Source: Planomicrobium sp. CPCC 101079 (GTDB lineage: Bacteria; Bacillota; Bacilli; Bacillales_A; Planococcaceae). From it: a stretch of 64,000 nucleotides of DNA. The translations under genes and the position numbers were made by a program. Positions 8,088 to 18,024 of the stretch are shown here, in pieces. The stretch's first letter is position 1; every line of letters begins with the position of its first letter. Location of the stretch: positions 243,821 through 307,820 of the forward strand of contig NZ_VOHC01000024.1 in NCBI RefSeq assembly GCF_007859275.1, in the 5' to 3' direction. A model generated the notes under the pieces. It did not search any database and was not told where the DNA came from. It worked only from the letters and a program-made list of their open reading frames with translations.

Positions 8088-9410
8088 ATGACAAAAATAG
8101 CTGTAGTAGGAACTGGGTATGTTGGTTTAGTATCAGGAGCAATTCTATCGGATTTCGGCCATACGGTAACATGCGTAGATATAAACGAAGAGAAGATCCA
8201 GGATTTGATTAACGGCAAGATCCCAATTTATGAACCTGGGTTAGAATCGATTGTCCAAAAAAACAGTTATTATAAACGCCTGAGTTTTACGACAGATATC
8301 AAATCTGCCGTCGAAGATAATGAAGTGATTTTCATTGCAGTCGGTACTCCTTCAGCAGAAGACGGAAGTGCAGACTTGCAATATGTTCTGGAAGTCGCTA
8401 AAAACATCGCAACTTACATGAATGGCTATAAAGTAATTGTCAATAAATCGACCGTCCCTGTGGGAACCGGGCAGAAAGTAAAGGAAATGATCCAAACTAC
8501 GCTTGCAGAAAGGGAAGTGGATTTCTCTTTTGATGTCGTATCAAATCCTGAATTTTTAAGAGAAGGATCTGCTGTACGGGATTTCACCCATCCGGACCGA
8601 GTGGTTGTAGGGGCGGAAAGCGCCAAAGCACTCGAAATCATGAAAGAAGTTTATCGCGTGCTGTATTTGAATGAAACTCCTTTGGTGGAAACGGATCTTG
8701 AAACATCTGAAATGATCAAGTATGCAGCCAATGCTTACCTGGCAATGAAAATTACGTTTATCAACGAGGTTGCGAATGTTTGCGAGAAAGTGGGGGCCGA
8801 TGTCCAGATAGTTGCGAAAGCAATGGGGCAGGATGGCAGAATTTCCCCTAAATTCTTGAATTCCGGACCGGGTTATGGAGGCAGCTGTTTCCCTAAAGAC
8901 ACGATTGCACTAGCTCGGATTGCTGAAGAAAACGGAGAAAATATTTCTTTGATCGAAACGACCATCACAGCAAACGAAAAGCAAAAACAGAAAATGGTCG
9001 ATAAAATCATCAATGGCCTTGGCGATGTATCAGGGAAAACCCTTTGTATTCTTGGGGTGACGTTCAAGCCGAATACCGACGATATGAGAGATGCACCGTC
9101 TTTAGTCATCTTGCCGGCACTTGTAAAACAAGGGGCAAAATTAAAGATATACGACCCGGAAGGCCAGAAAGAAGGATCATGGCGGCTAAAAGATATTGAG
9201 GATAGCATTGTTTGGTGCGATACCTCATACGAAGCAATTGAAAATACGGATGCTACGGTGATCCTGACAGAATGGAACGAGTTCAGAAACCTTGATTTCG
9301 ATAAGGTAAGGGAAATCGGGGGAAGCGATTACTTCTTTGATTTGCGGAATATTTACAACAAAAAAACGATGATTGAAAAAGGGTTCAACTATTACGGAGT
9401 AGGGGTTTAG
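8088..9410 (+). CDS. ugd: UDP-glucose 6-dehydrogenase
   Basis: Oxidises UDP-glucose to UDP-glucuronate with two NAD+, the entry to uronic-acid polysaccharides (compare TuaD in teichuronic acid synthesis). The 440-residue length is normal. The N-terminal NAD-binding motif VVGTGYVGLVSG is at residues ~6-17. The catalytic Cys lies in GGSCFPKD at residue ~267. The C-terminal UDP-binding domain has TFKPNTDDMRDAPS. The start is ATG 8088 behind TTGGAGAG; the frame is open a little further upstream but has no ribosome site. It is the first gene of the polysaccharide cluster, and the epimerase at 14903 can turn its product into UDP-galacturonate. Expression is likely controlled by promoter copy 3 and the leader hairpin. 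Confidence 0.95.
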   Translation: MTKIAVVGTGYVGLVSGAILSDFGHTVTCVDINEEKIQDLINGKIPIYEPGLESIVQKNSYYKRLSFTTDIKSAVEDNEVIFIAVGTPSAEDGSADLQYVLEVAKNIATYMNGYKVIVNKSTVPVGTGQKVKEMIQTTLAEREVDFSFDVVSNPEFLREGSAVRDFTHPDRVVVGAESAKALEIMKEVYRVLYLNETPLVETDLETSEMIKYAANAYLAMKITFINEVANVCEKVGADVQIVAKAMGQDGRISPKFLNSGPGYGGSCFPKDTIALARIAEENGENISLIETTITANEKQKQKMVDKIINGLGDVSGKTLCILGVTFKPNTDDMRDAPSLVILPALVKQGAKLKIYDPEGQKEGSWRLKDIEDSIVWCDTSYEAIENTDATVILTEWNEFRNLDFDKVREIGGSDYFFDLRNIYNKKTMIEKGFNYYGVGV

Positions 9411-9490
9411 GGAGCTGCAAAGACAAACAGATTATTATGTACGGCATATATAATAATACGTTGACTAAACGTGGTTAGAGAGGAAGAGAA

Positions 9491-10810
9491 ATGAAAAAGC
9501 TTCTGGCGCCATACTCCAAAGTATTCAGAAATACCGGGATTTTATTGAGTGGAAACGTAGTTTCCAAGCTCATAAATTTATTCACGCTGTTTTTAACTGC
9601 CAGATATTTAGGAACAGGGAATTTTGGTACGTTGGTTTTTGTACAAACTTTTGTCTTAATTGTGATCACTTTTGTTTCTTTTCAGCCATGGCAAGCCATT
9701 ATCAATTACGGCACTAAACTATCGCAAGAAAAGGATGGAAAAAATTTAAAACTATTAGTTAGTTATGGTTTTTTCTTGGATTTACTAAGTGCCATTCTTG
9801 GTTTTATACTCAGCCTTATTTTTATTCATTATTTTAGCCATTACTTTAATTTCAGTGAGGATGTCATTCTCTATAGCAGCATCTATTCAGTGGTCATCCT
9901 GTTTTACATTAATGGCACTCCCACTGCTTTATTGAGAATATATGATAAATTTAAGCTTTTTGCTTTTCAAGAAATTATCACAGCTATAGTGAAAGTGATT
10001 TTAATATCCATAACCTGTTTACTCCAAGGGGATTTGATCCATTTTGTACTGGTTTGGGTGTTAACGGATATCATTGCCGATTGTTTACTGCTGTATTTCG
10101 GTTTGAAGGAATATTTAAGACGCGGAAATAAATTCAGTTTGTATTTTTCTTTTAAAGAAGTTAATGAAAAGTTCAAGGGAATCTGGCAGTTTGTTTGGAT
10201 GACCAACCTGCAAAGGACCATTAAGATTGTTCCCAATTACCTGGATATTATAATGATCCAATTTTTGCTTGGCGCGAATACGGTAGGGGTTTATAAAATT
10301 GCCAAAAGCATCGCTGCCACAGTAAATGGCCTTGCAGATCCGTTGTATCAAGCCATCTATCCTCAATTGGCAAAGTACTGGTCTGGAGACGATAAAAACA
10401 ATTTCTTCGGACTTGTAAAGGTAATCGGGCTTATCATGGGAGCGATTGGAATCGTTGCTTGGCTCGGTATAGTAATAGCCGGCAATGAAGTTATCGTTTT
10501 GACAATGGGCCTTGAGTATAGTGGTGCTTATGAAGTTTTAGTTTGGTATTTTCTTGGCGTGATTGTCTCAATGGTGGGTTTGCCTATAGCTCCTGCGATG
10601 CTGTCAATGGGGTTGGTTAAACAACATCTATATATCGTTACAATCAGTTCCGTTTTATATTTGATCATTCTTTACTTCTCCTTATTAAATTTCCAATTAG
10701 CTGGCGCTGGAATTGCTTATTTCATGTTTTATGCCATCTGGTTAATTTTATACGTTATTTATTTTAGAAGTGAGAGGAAGAACTTGAATGAAATCAACCA
10801 ACCCAATTAA
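9491..10810 (+). CDS. Wzx-like oligosaccharide flippase (MOP superfamily)
   Basis: A 439-residue membrane protein with about 12-14 hydrophobic helices, starting KVFRNTGILLSGNVVSKLINL, the usual beginning of polysaccharide flippases. It would move the lipid-linked repeat unit across the membrane. Charged loops are few and hydrophobic segments cover the whole length, as in the family. The ribosome site GAGAGGAAGAG precedes ATG 9491. It overlaps the following acetyltransferase gene by 23 nt, so the two are translationally linked. With the Wzy-like gene at 12439 it defines a Wzx/Wzy-dependent pathway. Confidence 0.88.
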   Translation: MKKLLAPYSKVFRNTGILLSGNVVSKLINLFTLFLTARYLGTGNFGTLVFVQTFVLIVITFVSFQPWQAIINYGTKLSQEKDGKNLKLLVSYGFFLDLLSAILGFILSLIFIHYFSHYFNFSEDVILYSSIYSVVILFYINGTPTALLRIYDKFKLFAFQEIITAIVKVILISITCLLQGDLIHFVLVWVLTDIIADCLLLYFGLKEYLRRGNKFSLYFSFKEVNEKFKGIWQFVWMTNLQRTIKIVPNYLDIIMIQFLLGANTVGVYKIAKSIAATVNGLADPLYQAIYPQLAKYWSGDDKNNFFGLVKVIGLIMGAIGIVAWLGIVIAGNEVIVLTMGLEYSGAYEVLVWYFLGVIVSMVGLPIAPAMLSMGLVKQHLYIVTISSVLYLIILYFSLLNFQLAGAGIAYFMFYAIWLILYVIYFRSERKNLNEINQPN

Positions 10811-11291
10811 GCAGCATTTTGCCCTCAGAAAGCTCTATTACGGCCTTAGGAGAATCTATTACGGGTTGAGAAAGCGATATTACTCAGTCATCTTGCAGCA
10901 TGAAGGGAATCTGAAAATTTTTGGGAGAGTCATCATCGCCAAACCTGAAAATATCGAATTGGGGCGAAACGTATCACTGAATGAAGGCGTGCACTTGAAC
11001 GCGAGAGGCAAAATAAAAATCGGATCGGATGTCCATATTTCTACTTATGTTGTGATTAATACAGGTGCACTGATTCTCGAACATGATGAAAATGTCGATA
11101 GGGTTCATAAAAGTGAAGAAGTCGTAATAGAAGATCATGTGTGGATTGCCACTGGAGCGATTATAAATCCTGGGGTGTGTATTGGAGAAAATTCGGTTGT
11201 CGGTGCCGGAGCAGTGGTCACTAGGGATGTTCCAAGAGACAGTTTAGTCGGGGGCGTACCAGCCAGAGTTATAAAAAAATTAAGTTCCTGA
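10788..11291 (+). CDS. Hexapeptide-repeat O-acetyltransferase
   Basis: A 167-residue acyltransferase of the left-handed beta-helix (LacA/MaaT-like) family, likely to acetylate a sugar of the repeat unit. Residues ~45-160 show hexapeptide repeats (ENIELGRNVSL, KIKIGSDVHI, VWIATGAIINPG, ENSVVGAGAVV) and end in VGGVPARVIKKL. A conserved His of the family may be that in LILEHDE. The N-terminal ~35 residues are strongly basic (HFALRKLYYGLRRIYYGLRK) with a small internal repeat. The start overlaps the flippase gene. It sits in the middle of the polymer cluster and is clearly part of it. Confidence 0.85.
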   Translation: MKSTNPIKQHFALRKLYYGLRRIYYGLRKRYYSVILQHEGNLKIFGRVIIAKPENIELGRNVSLNEGVHLNARGKIKIGSDVHISTYVVINTGALILEHDENVDRVHKSEEVVIEDHVWIATGAIINPGVCIGENSVVGAGAVVTRDVPRDSLVGGVPARVIKKLSS

Positions 11292-11318
11292 CTATTTGCT
11301 GAGACATTAGGGGAGTGA

Positions 11319-12446
11319 ATGAGATTGAAAATATGCTATTTATCAGGATCTATAATACCTTCAAAAAATGCCAATAGCGTTCATGTAATGAAAATGTGCC
11401 AAGCTTTCGTTGAAAACGGCCATAACGTGAGTTTATATGCCAGAAAATCAGATGAGAGAATCGAAGATGTATTCGAATACTATGGTGTATCCAAAAAATT
11501 TAACGTTGTTCATAATGAATGGCCTTCTTATCGAGGCATAGGCGGTATGTTATATGCCAATCAGGTAAGAAAAAATATATTGAAAGCTTCTGCTGATATT
11601 TTTTACGGAAGAGAATTGTATAGTTTGCTAGCGGTGTCGGGCTTCGGTAAACCTCTCGTATACGAAGCGCATAAACCTCCAGCAACTTTGGTTGGGAAAA
11701 GATTAGAAGCTATGCTTTTACAGAAGAAAAACTTTAAACACCTCACAGTTATTTCAGAAGCCTTGAAAAATGAATATTTAAGAATCTATCCCTTTTTAAC
11801 TCCCGAGAAAATCGTCGTTGCGCATGATGGGGCGGATCTCCCGAAAGAGGACCAGCTAAAAAACAATGAACCCAAAAACAATGTACTGATGTCGTCAAAC
11901 GAGGGATTGAACGTGGGGTATATCGGCCACTTGTATCCAGGAAAAGGGATGGAAGTCATCTCGGAATTAGCCAGGAAAATGCCGCAAGTGAATTTTCATG
12001 TCATCGGGGGGAAAGAAGAGGATCTGAAATATTGGAAACAAAAATGCGAAGGTCTTGAAAATCTATTTTTCTACGGATTCGTTCCGAATGGAGAGTTATG
12101 CAATTATTATTCTTCCATAGACATTTTTCTGGCTCCTTATCAAAACAAAGTGGCAGCAGCCGGCGGGAAAGGCGATATCAGCAAGTGGATGTCCCCGTTA
12201 AAGATATTTGAATACATGTCTTATGGCAAAACCATGGTAGCTTCTGATCTTCCCGTGCTAAAAGAAGTATTGACCCATGAACGAAATAGTATATTGTGCA
12301 ATCCCACAGACATTGATGAGTGGGTGGAAGCAATCTTGTTATTGCAAAACAATCCGGATATAAGAAAGAGTATAGCCGAAAAAGCTTTTGATGACTTAGC
12401 CCTAAATTTCACTTGGAAATTGAGAGGGGAACGGGTACTTGGCTAA
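11319..12446 (+). CDS. Family 4 glycosyltransferase
   Basis: A 375-residue GT-B fold enzyme that adds one sugar of the repeat unit on the cytoplasmic side. The N-terminal acceptor domain begins with KICYLSGSIIPSKNANSVHV. The C-terminal nucleotide-sugar domain has NVGYIGHLYPGKGMEVISEL, and the family's Glu-rich site lies in KIFEYMSYGKTMVASDLPVL. The segment SRxxAPYQ is present as DIFLAPYQNKVA. A GGGGAGTG ribosome site precedes ATG 11319. It overlaps the polymerase gene by 8 nt. Sugar specificity is unknown. Confidence 0.88.
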   Translation: MRLKICYLSGSIIPSKNANSVHVMKMCQAFVENGHNVSLYARKSDERIEDVFEYYGVSKKFNVVHNEWPSYRGIGGMLYANQVRKNILKASADIFYGRELYSLLAVSGFGKPLVYEAHKPPATLVGKRLEAMLLQKKNFKHLTVISEALKNEYLRIYPFLTPEKIVVAHDGADLPKEDQLKNNEPKNNVLMSSNEGLNVGYIGHLYPGKGMEVISELARKMPQVNFHVIGGKEEDLKYWKQKCEGLENLFFYGFVPNGELCNYYSSIDIFLAPYQNKVAAAGGKGDISKWMSPLKIFEYMSYGKTMVASDLPVLKEVLTHERNSILCNPTDIDEWVEAILLLQNNPDIRKSIAEKAFDDLALNFTWKLRGERVLG

Positions 12447-13695
12447 TCTACTGTTATTCTTAACTACTTTTCTATTTATCTTCGGTTGGAAAATAACAAG
12501 TTCCCTGGATATTATTTTCCTTATTTCTTGTGTGACAAGTTTTATCACGCTGATCATACTCCGGCCAACATTCCCGAAGTTGATTGCTTTGATCATTAGC
12601 TTGCTTTTGGTCATTAGCTTGTACTCTGGAGTTATCGTTATTTTGAATGGCGCTGCCGATGAACAAATCTTTTTAAGGTCCGTAAGGTCGATGATCAATT
12701 TCATTGGCGGTTTCTCTATAGCCTACCTCTATGTAAGACGGTTCGGGAAAAAGTTTTCTTTTCAAATCATAAACCATATTTATCTGTCCATTGGCCTGCA
12801 TGCAGTAATCATCCTTTTGATGTATTTGAATGACACTCTAAGGTACCTGGTATACGATATGGCTTCTACAATGAGTGTGGTGAACGATACTACCCCTATT
12901 GCATTAGGATACCGAATCCCTGGTTTGACTTATGGACTTTCTACGACTTCGGTGGTGCAGATGGTCGGTCTTTTATTGCTTCCTTATCTTTTGCAGCATG
13001 TGAATAAAAGCGTTTGGAAGCCAGTTTATCTTTTGGGTGCCTTATTGATAATGGTTTCAATCTTCCTGACCGGAAGAACTGGATTATTATTCTTAATCTT
13101 ACTCTTCCCATTAGCTATGCTATTTGGCAACACCAAGAAAGAGAAAAAGAATATAGCTAAGACAGCTTTCAATTTCATGAAAATCGGAGCAGTAGGTGCT
13201 TTGCTTTATTTTTCATTCACTTTTCTGATGAAGTTCTTGCCGGCATATTTTCGTGAATATACCATCGAAAAAGCGGGAGAAGTTACACAATTTTTTACCA
13301 ACTCAGGAAACACGGAAACTACTGTTGCAATAAAAAGCATGTATTTCTTGCCGACTGATGCATTGACTTTTATTTTTGGGTCCTCGAATTCAGGCAGGGG
13401 AAACATGGGGTATATCAGTTCGGATGTCGGGTTTGTATTATTGATCTTTTCAATTGGAATAATCGGGTTATTGATTATGTTGAGTGTGTACCTGCTGTCA
13501 ATGAATATTGCTTTAAAAACATATGTATTGGACAAGAAAATTGCAGTGGTTACTTTGCTGGTTTTGCTTTCGTCTCTGATGTTGAATTTTAAGGAAGTGG
13601 CCCTATTCACCAGAAATCAATGGTCCATTCAATCCCTTTTGATTTGTACCTGTATATATATCGTGTATATGCAGCGCGAATGGAGAAAAAATTAA
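12439..13695 (+). CDS. Wzy-like polysaccharide polymerase / O-antigen ligase family protein
   Basis: A 418-residue polytopic membrane protein with about 11-12 hydrophobic segments and one larger outside loop near residues 260-310 (AYFREYTIEKAGEVTQFF). This is the pattern of Wzy polymerases, which have low sequence identity among themselves. It would join flipped repeat units. Translation starts at TTG 12439, with GAGGGGAACGG upstream inside the end of the glycosyltransferase gene, and the 8-nt overlap implies coupling. The call rests on topology and neighbours more than on motifs. Confidence 0.75.
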   Translation: MANLLLFLTTFLFIFGWKITSSLDIIFLISCVTSFITLIILRPTFPKLIALIISLLLVISLYSGVIVILNGAADEQIFLRSVRSMINFIGGFSIAYLYVRRFGKKFSFQIINHIYLSIGLHAVIILLMYLNDTLRYLVYDMASTMSVVNDTTPIALGYRIPGLTYGLSTTSVVQMVGLLLLPYLLQHVNKSVWKPVYLLGALLIMVSIFLTGRTGLLFLILLFPLAMLFGNTKKEKKNIAKTAFNFMKIGAVGALLYFSFTFLMKFLPAYFREYTIEKAGEVTQFFTNSGNTETTVAIKSMYFLPTDALTFIFGSSNSGRGNMGYISSDVGFVLLIFSIGIIGLLIMLSVYLLSMNIALKTYVLDKKIAVVTLLVLLSSLMLNFKEVALFTRNQWSIQSLLICTCIYIVYMQREWRKN

Positions 13696-13766
13696 ATTCT
13701 TCTCATTAGGCTGGTTGGTTGGATTTTGAAGAAATGCAATAAGTGATTTCAAAAGGAGTGTTTTTT

Positions 13767-14876
13767 ATTAAAATCCTTCATTTAATACCGAGCCTTAGCA
13801 GCGGCGGAGCAGAAGCAATGTTGACAAAACTCATTACCAATAACAAAGATCCCAATACCACGATGGTTGTTGTCAAGCTCTTGAATTTCAATTATTTCTA
13901 CGATGAAATAGCGAAGACAGGAACAAAAATATACAGCCTGAATATCGACCAGGGCAAATTTGGTCCGCTTCGCATTTTTGAAATATTTAAAATTATAAAG
14001 CGTGAAAAGCCGGATGTCATTCAGACCTGGATGTATCATTGTGATTTGTTTGGAATCTTATTGAAAATGATGTTCCCGAAAGTGAAGCTGGTATGGAATA
14101 TTAGGCACAGCCATCTTGTAAAAGGGGCTGATAAAGGGACAACCATTCTTGTAGCCCGCATTTTAAGCATACTGAGCTTTATCCCCGATAAAATAATTTG
14201 CGGTTCTACTGCAGCCCAGCAATATCATACAGAACTGGGCTATAGAAAAAACAAAACAATCGTGATACCAAATGGCTTTGATACCGAAATTTTTGCGCCA
14301 GACGACCAAGTGAAAAAAGCCATAAGAAGAGAATTAGAAATTCCGGAGAACCATTTAGTCATCGGCCACGTGGGCAGAGCAAAAAAAATCAAAAACCAGA
14401 TCGATTTGATCAAGGCTTTTGCTGAAATTTCAAAGGTCCATAAGAACGTAACGTTAGTCCTGTTAGGAAATGGGATGATAGAAAAATACAAATCCCATGA
14501 ACTGGTCAAGGACAATGACAATATCCGGTTGTTAGGGGAAACCCCGAATGTGGACCGCTATTTGAAAGTATTCGATTTGTTTGTGCTTCCGTCTTTGAGC
14601 GAAGGGTTTCCGAATGTTATCGGCGAAGCTATGGCCAGCGGCGTTGCTTGTGTATCCACAGAAGTCGGGGACAGCCCGCAGATTATCGGCAACTCCAGAT
14701 TGATCGCCAAAAAAAATTCCGTAGACGATCTATATGAAAAAATCACCTACTGGTTAGAGTTGGAAGAAGAGAAAAAAGAAGAATTGAAGATATTTTCCAG
14801 AAAAAGAATTCTGGACTTGTATTCTATAGAAAAAGTAGTGCAGTTGTATCTGAATTTATACAGAAAAGCAGCATAA
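13767..14876 (+). CDS. Family 4 glycosyltransferase (possible ATT start)
   Basis: A GT-B enzyme of about 370 residues. KILHLIPSLSSGGAEAML is the typical N-terminus, KTIVIPNGFD and IGHVGRAKKIKNQI mark the C-terminal domain, and LPSLSEGFPNVIGEAMASG carries the catalytic Glu pair. The start is unusual. The family normally begins just before KILHL, and AAAGGAG at 13752-13758 is 8 nt before an ATT codon at 13767; no ATG, GTG or TTG lies there. In-frame GTGs at 13743 and 13758 are possible, but the first has no ribosome site and the second overlaps the AAAGGAG. It lies in the polymer cluster and probably adds a further sugar. Confidence 0.85.
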   Translation: MKILHLIPSLSSGGAEAMLTKLITNNKDPNTTMVVVKLLNFNYFYDEIAKTGTKIYSLNIDQGKFGPLRIFEIFKIIKREKPDVIQTWMYHCDLFGILLKMMFPKVKLVWNIRHSHLVKGADKGTTILVARILSILSFIPDKIICGSTAAQQYHTELGYRKNKTIVIPNGFDTEIFAPDDQVKKAIRRELEIPENHLVIGHVGRAKKIKNQIDLIKAFAEISKVHKNVTLVLLGNGMIEKYKSHELVKDNDNIRLLGETPNVDRYLKVFDLFVLPSLSEGFPNVIGEAMASGVACVSTEVGDSPQIIGNSRLIAKKNSVDDLYEKITYWLELEEEKKEELKIFSRKRILDLYSIEKVVQLYLNLYRKAA

Positions 14877-14902
14877 AATTTTAAAAAACGAGGGGTAGTT
14901 TC

Positions 14903-15934
14903 ATGAAAATTTTAATAACAGGGGCAGCCGGATTTATTGGATCGCATTTATCAAGAAAATTATTAGCTCAAAACCATTCCATCGTTGGGATTGATAACCT
15001 CAACTCCTATTACTCAGTAGCTTTAAAAGAATCGCGTTTGAAAATGCTGGAGCATGAGAACTTTAAGTTTTACGAAGAAAGCCTTGAGAACCGTGAAGCA
15101 ATAACAGAAATATTCGAGCAGGAAAAACCGGAAGTTGTAGTAAACCTGGCGGCGCAGGCTGGGGTGAGATACAGCTTGGAAAATCCCCATGCTTATATCG
15201 AATCCAATATTGTTGGATTCATCAATATTTTAGAAGCCTGCCGCCATAACCAGATTCAGCAATTGATCTACGCTTCTTCAAGTTCCGTTTACGGCGCCAA
15301 TACATCGTTGCCGTTTTCGGTGCATGACAATATTGACCATCCGCTAAGCCTGTACGCAGCTACCAAAAAAGCCAATGAATTGATGGCCCATACGTATAGC
15401 AGCCTCTATAATATCCCGACGACAGGCTTACGGTTTTTTACTGTGTATGGCCCGTGGGGCAGACCGGATATGGCCTTGTTCATGTTCACTAAGAATATTA
15501 TTGAAGGAAAACCGATCAATGTCTTCAATAACGGGGAAATGATGCGGGACTTTACATACGTGGATGACATTGTTGAGTCAATTGCGCGTTTAGTCGAAAA
15601 ACCGGCAGAGCCAAATCCTGATTGGTCTGGCAAGAACCCTGATCCTGGTACGAGCTATGCCCCTTATAAAATCTACAACATCGGAAACAACAATCCGGTC
15701 AATTTGATGGATTTTATCGAAGCCATTGAAGAAAAAGTCGGCAAGAAAGCGATCAAGAACTTTATGCCGCTTCAAGCCGGCGATGTTCCCGCTACTTATG
15801 CAGATGTTGCGGATTTGTACCGGGATATTGATTTTCAGCCGCAAACGAGCATCAAAGATGGTGTAAGCAAATTCGTCGACTGGTATGTCGAGTATTACGG
15901 CGTGAAATTAGAAGGGGTAGAAAATCAAGCTTAA
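14903..15934 (+). CDS. NAD-dependent epimerase, UDP-glucuronate 4-epimerase type
   Basis: A 343-residue extended short-chain dehydrogenase/reductase. The NAD motif [11 protein letters not shown] is at residues 6-16 and the catalytic YxxxK is in [10 protein letters not shown] at about residue 150, with the Ser in [11 protein letters not shown]. The spacing, [18 protein letters not shown] and the long C-terminal insert with [16 protein letters not shown] are typical of CapI/LpsL-type enzymes that turn UDP-glucuronate into UDP-galacturonate. That matches the dehydrogenase encoded at the start of the same cluster. An AACGAGGGG ribosome site precedes the ATG. It may be co-transcribed with the upstream glycosyltransferase, 26 nt away. 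Confidence 0.9.
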   Translation: MKILITGAAGFIGSHLSRKLLAQNHSIVGIDNLNSYYSVALKESRLKMLEHENFKFYEESLENREAITEIFEQEKPEVVVNLAAQAGVRYSLENPHAYIESNIVGFINILEACRHNQIQQLIYASSSSVYGANTSLPFSVHDNIDHPLSLYAATKKANELMAHTYSSLYNIPTTGLRFFTVYGPWGRPDMALFMFTKNIIEGKPINVFNNGEMMRDFTYVDDIVESIARLVEKPAEPNPDWSGKNPDPGTSYAPYKIYNIGNNNPVNLMDFIEAIEEKVGKKAIKNFMPLQAGDVPATYADVADLYRDIDFQPQTSIKDGVSKFVDWYVEYYGVKLEGVENQA

Positions 15935-16203
15935 AATCCGCAGGATTGGTTAAGCGACGGCACAAGCTAGCAGGGCAGACATCGCCAGTCACCAAAAGCA
16001 TGCAGTCCCTGCTGTATGGCCAATCTGCTTTAGGAGTTTATCTTGTGTACGGGTATGTCTTCTAGTGTCTGAATATTAAGATAATTATTTGTGGCTATGT
16101 TGGCGGAATTCCTGAAAGCAAAAGATTCAGGCAGGATTTAAATCCGAAAGAGAATCGGAAGAATTGTTTTTATCATTAAGGCTTTCACAAAGGAGAATTT
16201 AAA

Positions 16204-17331
16204 ATGCCCAAAATACTTATATTGGCGAATAATGATTATGGTTTATACAAATTTAGGAAAGAGCTGATTCAAGAGCTTTTGAAAAGTAATGAACTATATA
16301 TTTCATTGCCAATGGGTGATTCTGTTTCAGAATTGCGTAATTGGGGATGTAAAATCATCGAAACACCTATCGAAAGCAGAGGAACAAATCCATTTAGTGA
16401 CATAAAAGTGTTAATGGCTTACATGAAAATACTGCAAGAAATCAAACCTGATGTTGTTTTGTCCTACACGATTAAGCCGAATATCTATGGTGGCTTAGCC
16501 TGCAAATTTTACAATGTCCCATTTATAGCGAATATTACAGGGCTAGGAACTGCAGTAGAAAACAAAGGCATTTTGCAAAAAATCACTTTAATCTTATATA
16601 AAATATCCCTTAAAAAAGCTCGATATGTTTTTTTTCAAAACCAGGAAAACCAGGAATTCTTTGAAACACATAAACTTACTCCTGCAAAAAAAGTTTTGAT
16701 CCCAGGTTCAGGAGTCAACTTAACCGAGTACTCCATATTGGATTACACAAGTACTGAAAAAACCCATTTTCTGTTTATAGCACGGATTATGAAAGAAAAA
16801 GGGATTGATCAATATTTAGAGGCCGCACAGGTTATTCGAAAAAAATATCCACACACAGTATTTCATATTCTTGGCTCTTGTGAAGAAGAAGAATACGAGG
16901 ATAAACTGATCAAGATGCAAGAAAAAGGGATTATTGAATACCACGGAATGCAAACGAACGTCAGGAAGTTTCTTGAGATGTCCCATTGCACCATACACCC
17001 CACTTATTATCCAGAAGGAATGTCGAATGTTTTGCTGGAAAGTGCAGCGAGTGGACGGCCTATCATTGCTACTGATAGAAGCGGATGCAGAGAAATCGTT
17101 GATGATGAAGTGAATGGTTATCTTGTCGAAGCGAAAAACAGTGAAGATTTAATAGAGAAAATAGAGAAATTCATAAATCTAAGCGATGAAGCCAAAAAGA
17201 ACATGGGGATTTCAGGAAGGAAGAAAGTCGAAGCGGAATTCGACAGAAATATTGTAATAGATGCCTACCTCAGCCGGATCAAGTATTGCTACGAAGCAAA
17301 GCCGGACTTGAAAGAAGCTTTTATTGAGTAG
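16204..17331 (+). CDS. Family 4 glycosyltransferase
   Basis: A 375-residue GT-B enzyme related to capsule and Pgl-type N-acetylgalactosaminyl- or galactosyltransferases. It has ILILANNDYGLYKFRKEL at the N-terminus, the LSYTIKPNIYGGLA and NITGLGTA motifs typical of this branch, and YPEGMSNVLLESAASGRPII with the paired Glu residues. AAAGGAG precedes ATG 16204 by 9 nt. It is separated by 270 nt from the epimerase gene, so it may have its own promoter, which I could not locate. A terminator at 17398 closes the cluster. Confidence 0.88.
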   Translation: MPKILILANNDYGLYKFRKELIQELLKSNELYISLPMGDSVSELRNWGCKIIETPIESRGTNPFSDIKVLMAYMKILQEIKPDVVLSYTIKPNIYGGLACKFYNVPFIANITGLGTAVENKGILQKITLILYKISLKKARYVFFQNQENQEFFETHKLTPAKKVLIPGSGVNLTEYSILDYTSTEKTHFLFIARIMKEKGIDQYLEAAQVIRKKYPHTVFHILGSCEEEEYEDKLIKMQEKGIIEYHGMQTNVRKFLEMSHCTIHPTYYPEGMSNVLLESAASGRPIIATDRSGCREIVDDEVNGYLVEAKNSEDLIEKIEKFINLSDEAKKNMGISGRKKVEAEFDRNIVIDAYLSRIKYCYEAKPDLKEAFIE

Positions 17332-17397
17332 AAACTAGGCCACGAAGGTAAACTGAGTTCCGCTCAGTGGACCGTTTAATAAAATAGAATGCGATAA

Positions 17398-17432
17398 GGT
17401 GATTCCGATAATGAACTGGAATCATCTTTTTT
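17398..17432 (+). terminator. Rho-independent terminator closing the polysaccharide cluster
   Basis: A GGTGATTCC / GGAATCATC stem with an 11-nt loop, followed by six Ts. Confidence 0.85.
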
Positions 17433-18024
17433 GTGTCCTAAAGCTGTTTCCGCCTTGAGTTTGTGTTTTGCTTCCGGCAGACCTTAGAAATAGATGGCTT
17501 TTTTCGTTTGAAAGCCTGCAAGGACATAAACGATTACAGGCATTAACATGCGCTGCCTTCGCCATCATCTTTAACACGTAGCAATTTTTAGGGGGTATTG
17601 TATATGCTTTGATTCTTTAAAATTTTTGAGGATAAATGAAACAAGTTTTAGTCTAAGAAGTATAGCTTCGGGCACGGGGAACTGCCGGCAGAAAGGAATC
17701 GAGGTAATCGAAGGTACGGAGAAAAAGGAAAGATAAAAGGGGGAGTTATAGGCTGATCGAGTATCAGGCTTATGCATTTGGCGAATTTAGTCAGCTTGAA
17801 GATTCAGTTAAACTGAGCTAAGCAAGAATTCTTGTAAAACGGTTTCTTCCTCGAATACACACCATGAACAAAAGACTTGCTAAATCATTGTACACAATGA
17901 GCATTACATTAATTAGTCTGAAAATTTATAATTAATTGATAAGGTGGATTTTGTTCCATGGAAGTTGACCCGATTGGCTCCAAAGTTTTTGATTGATGAA
18001 TGAACCGAAAAGGGGGAGAAGTTT
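17433..18024. other. Intergenic stretch, nothing confident
   Basis: About 590 bp without a gene. A ribosome-site-like GGGGGAG near 17740 is followed by a short coding-like stretch ending in a stop near 17820, which has no usable start codon. The region could hold decayed sequence. No repeats or strong hairpins were seen. Confidence 0.4.
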
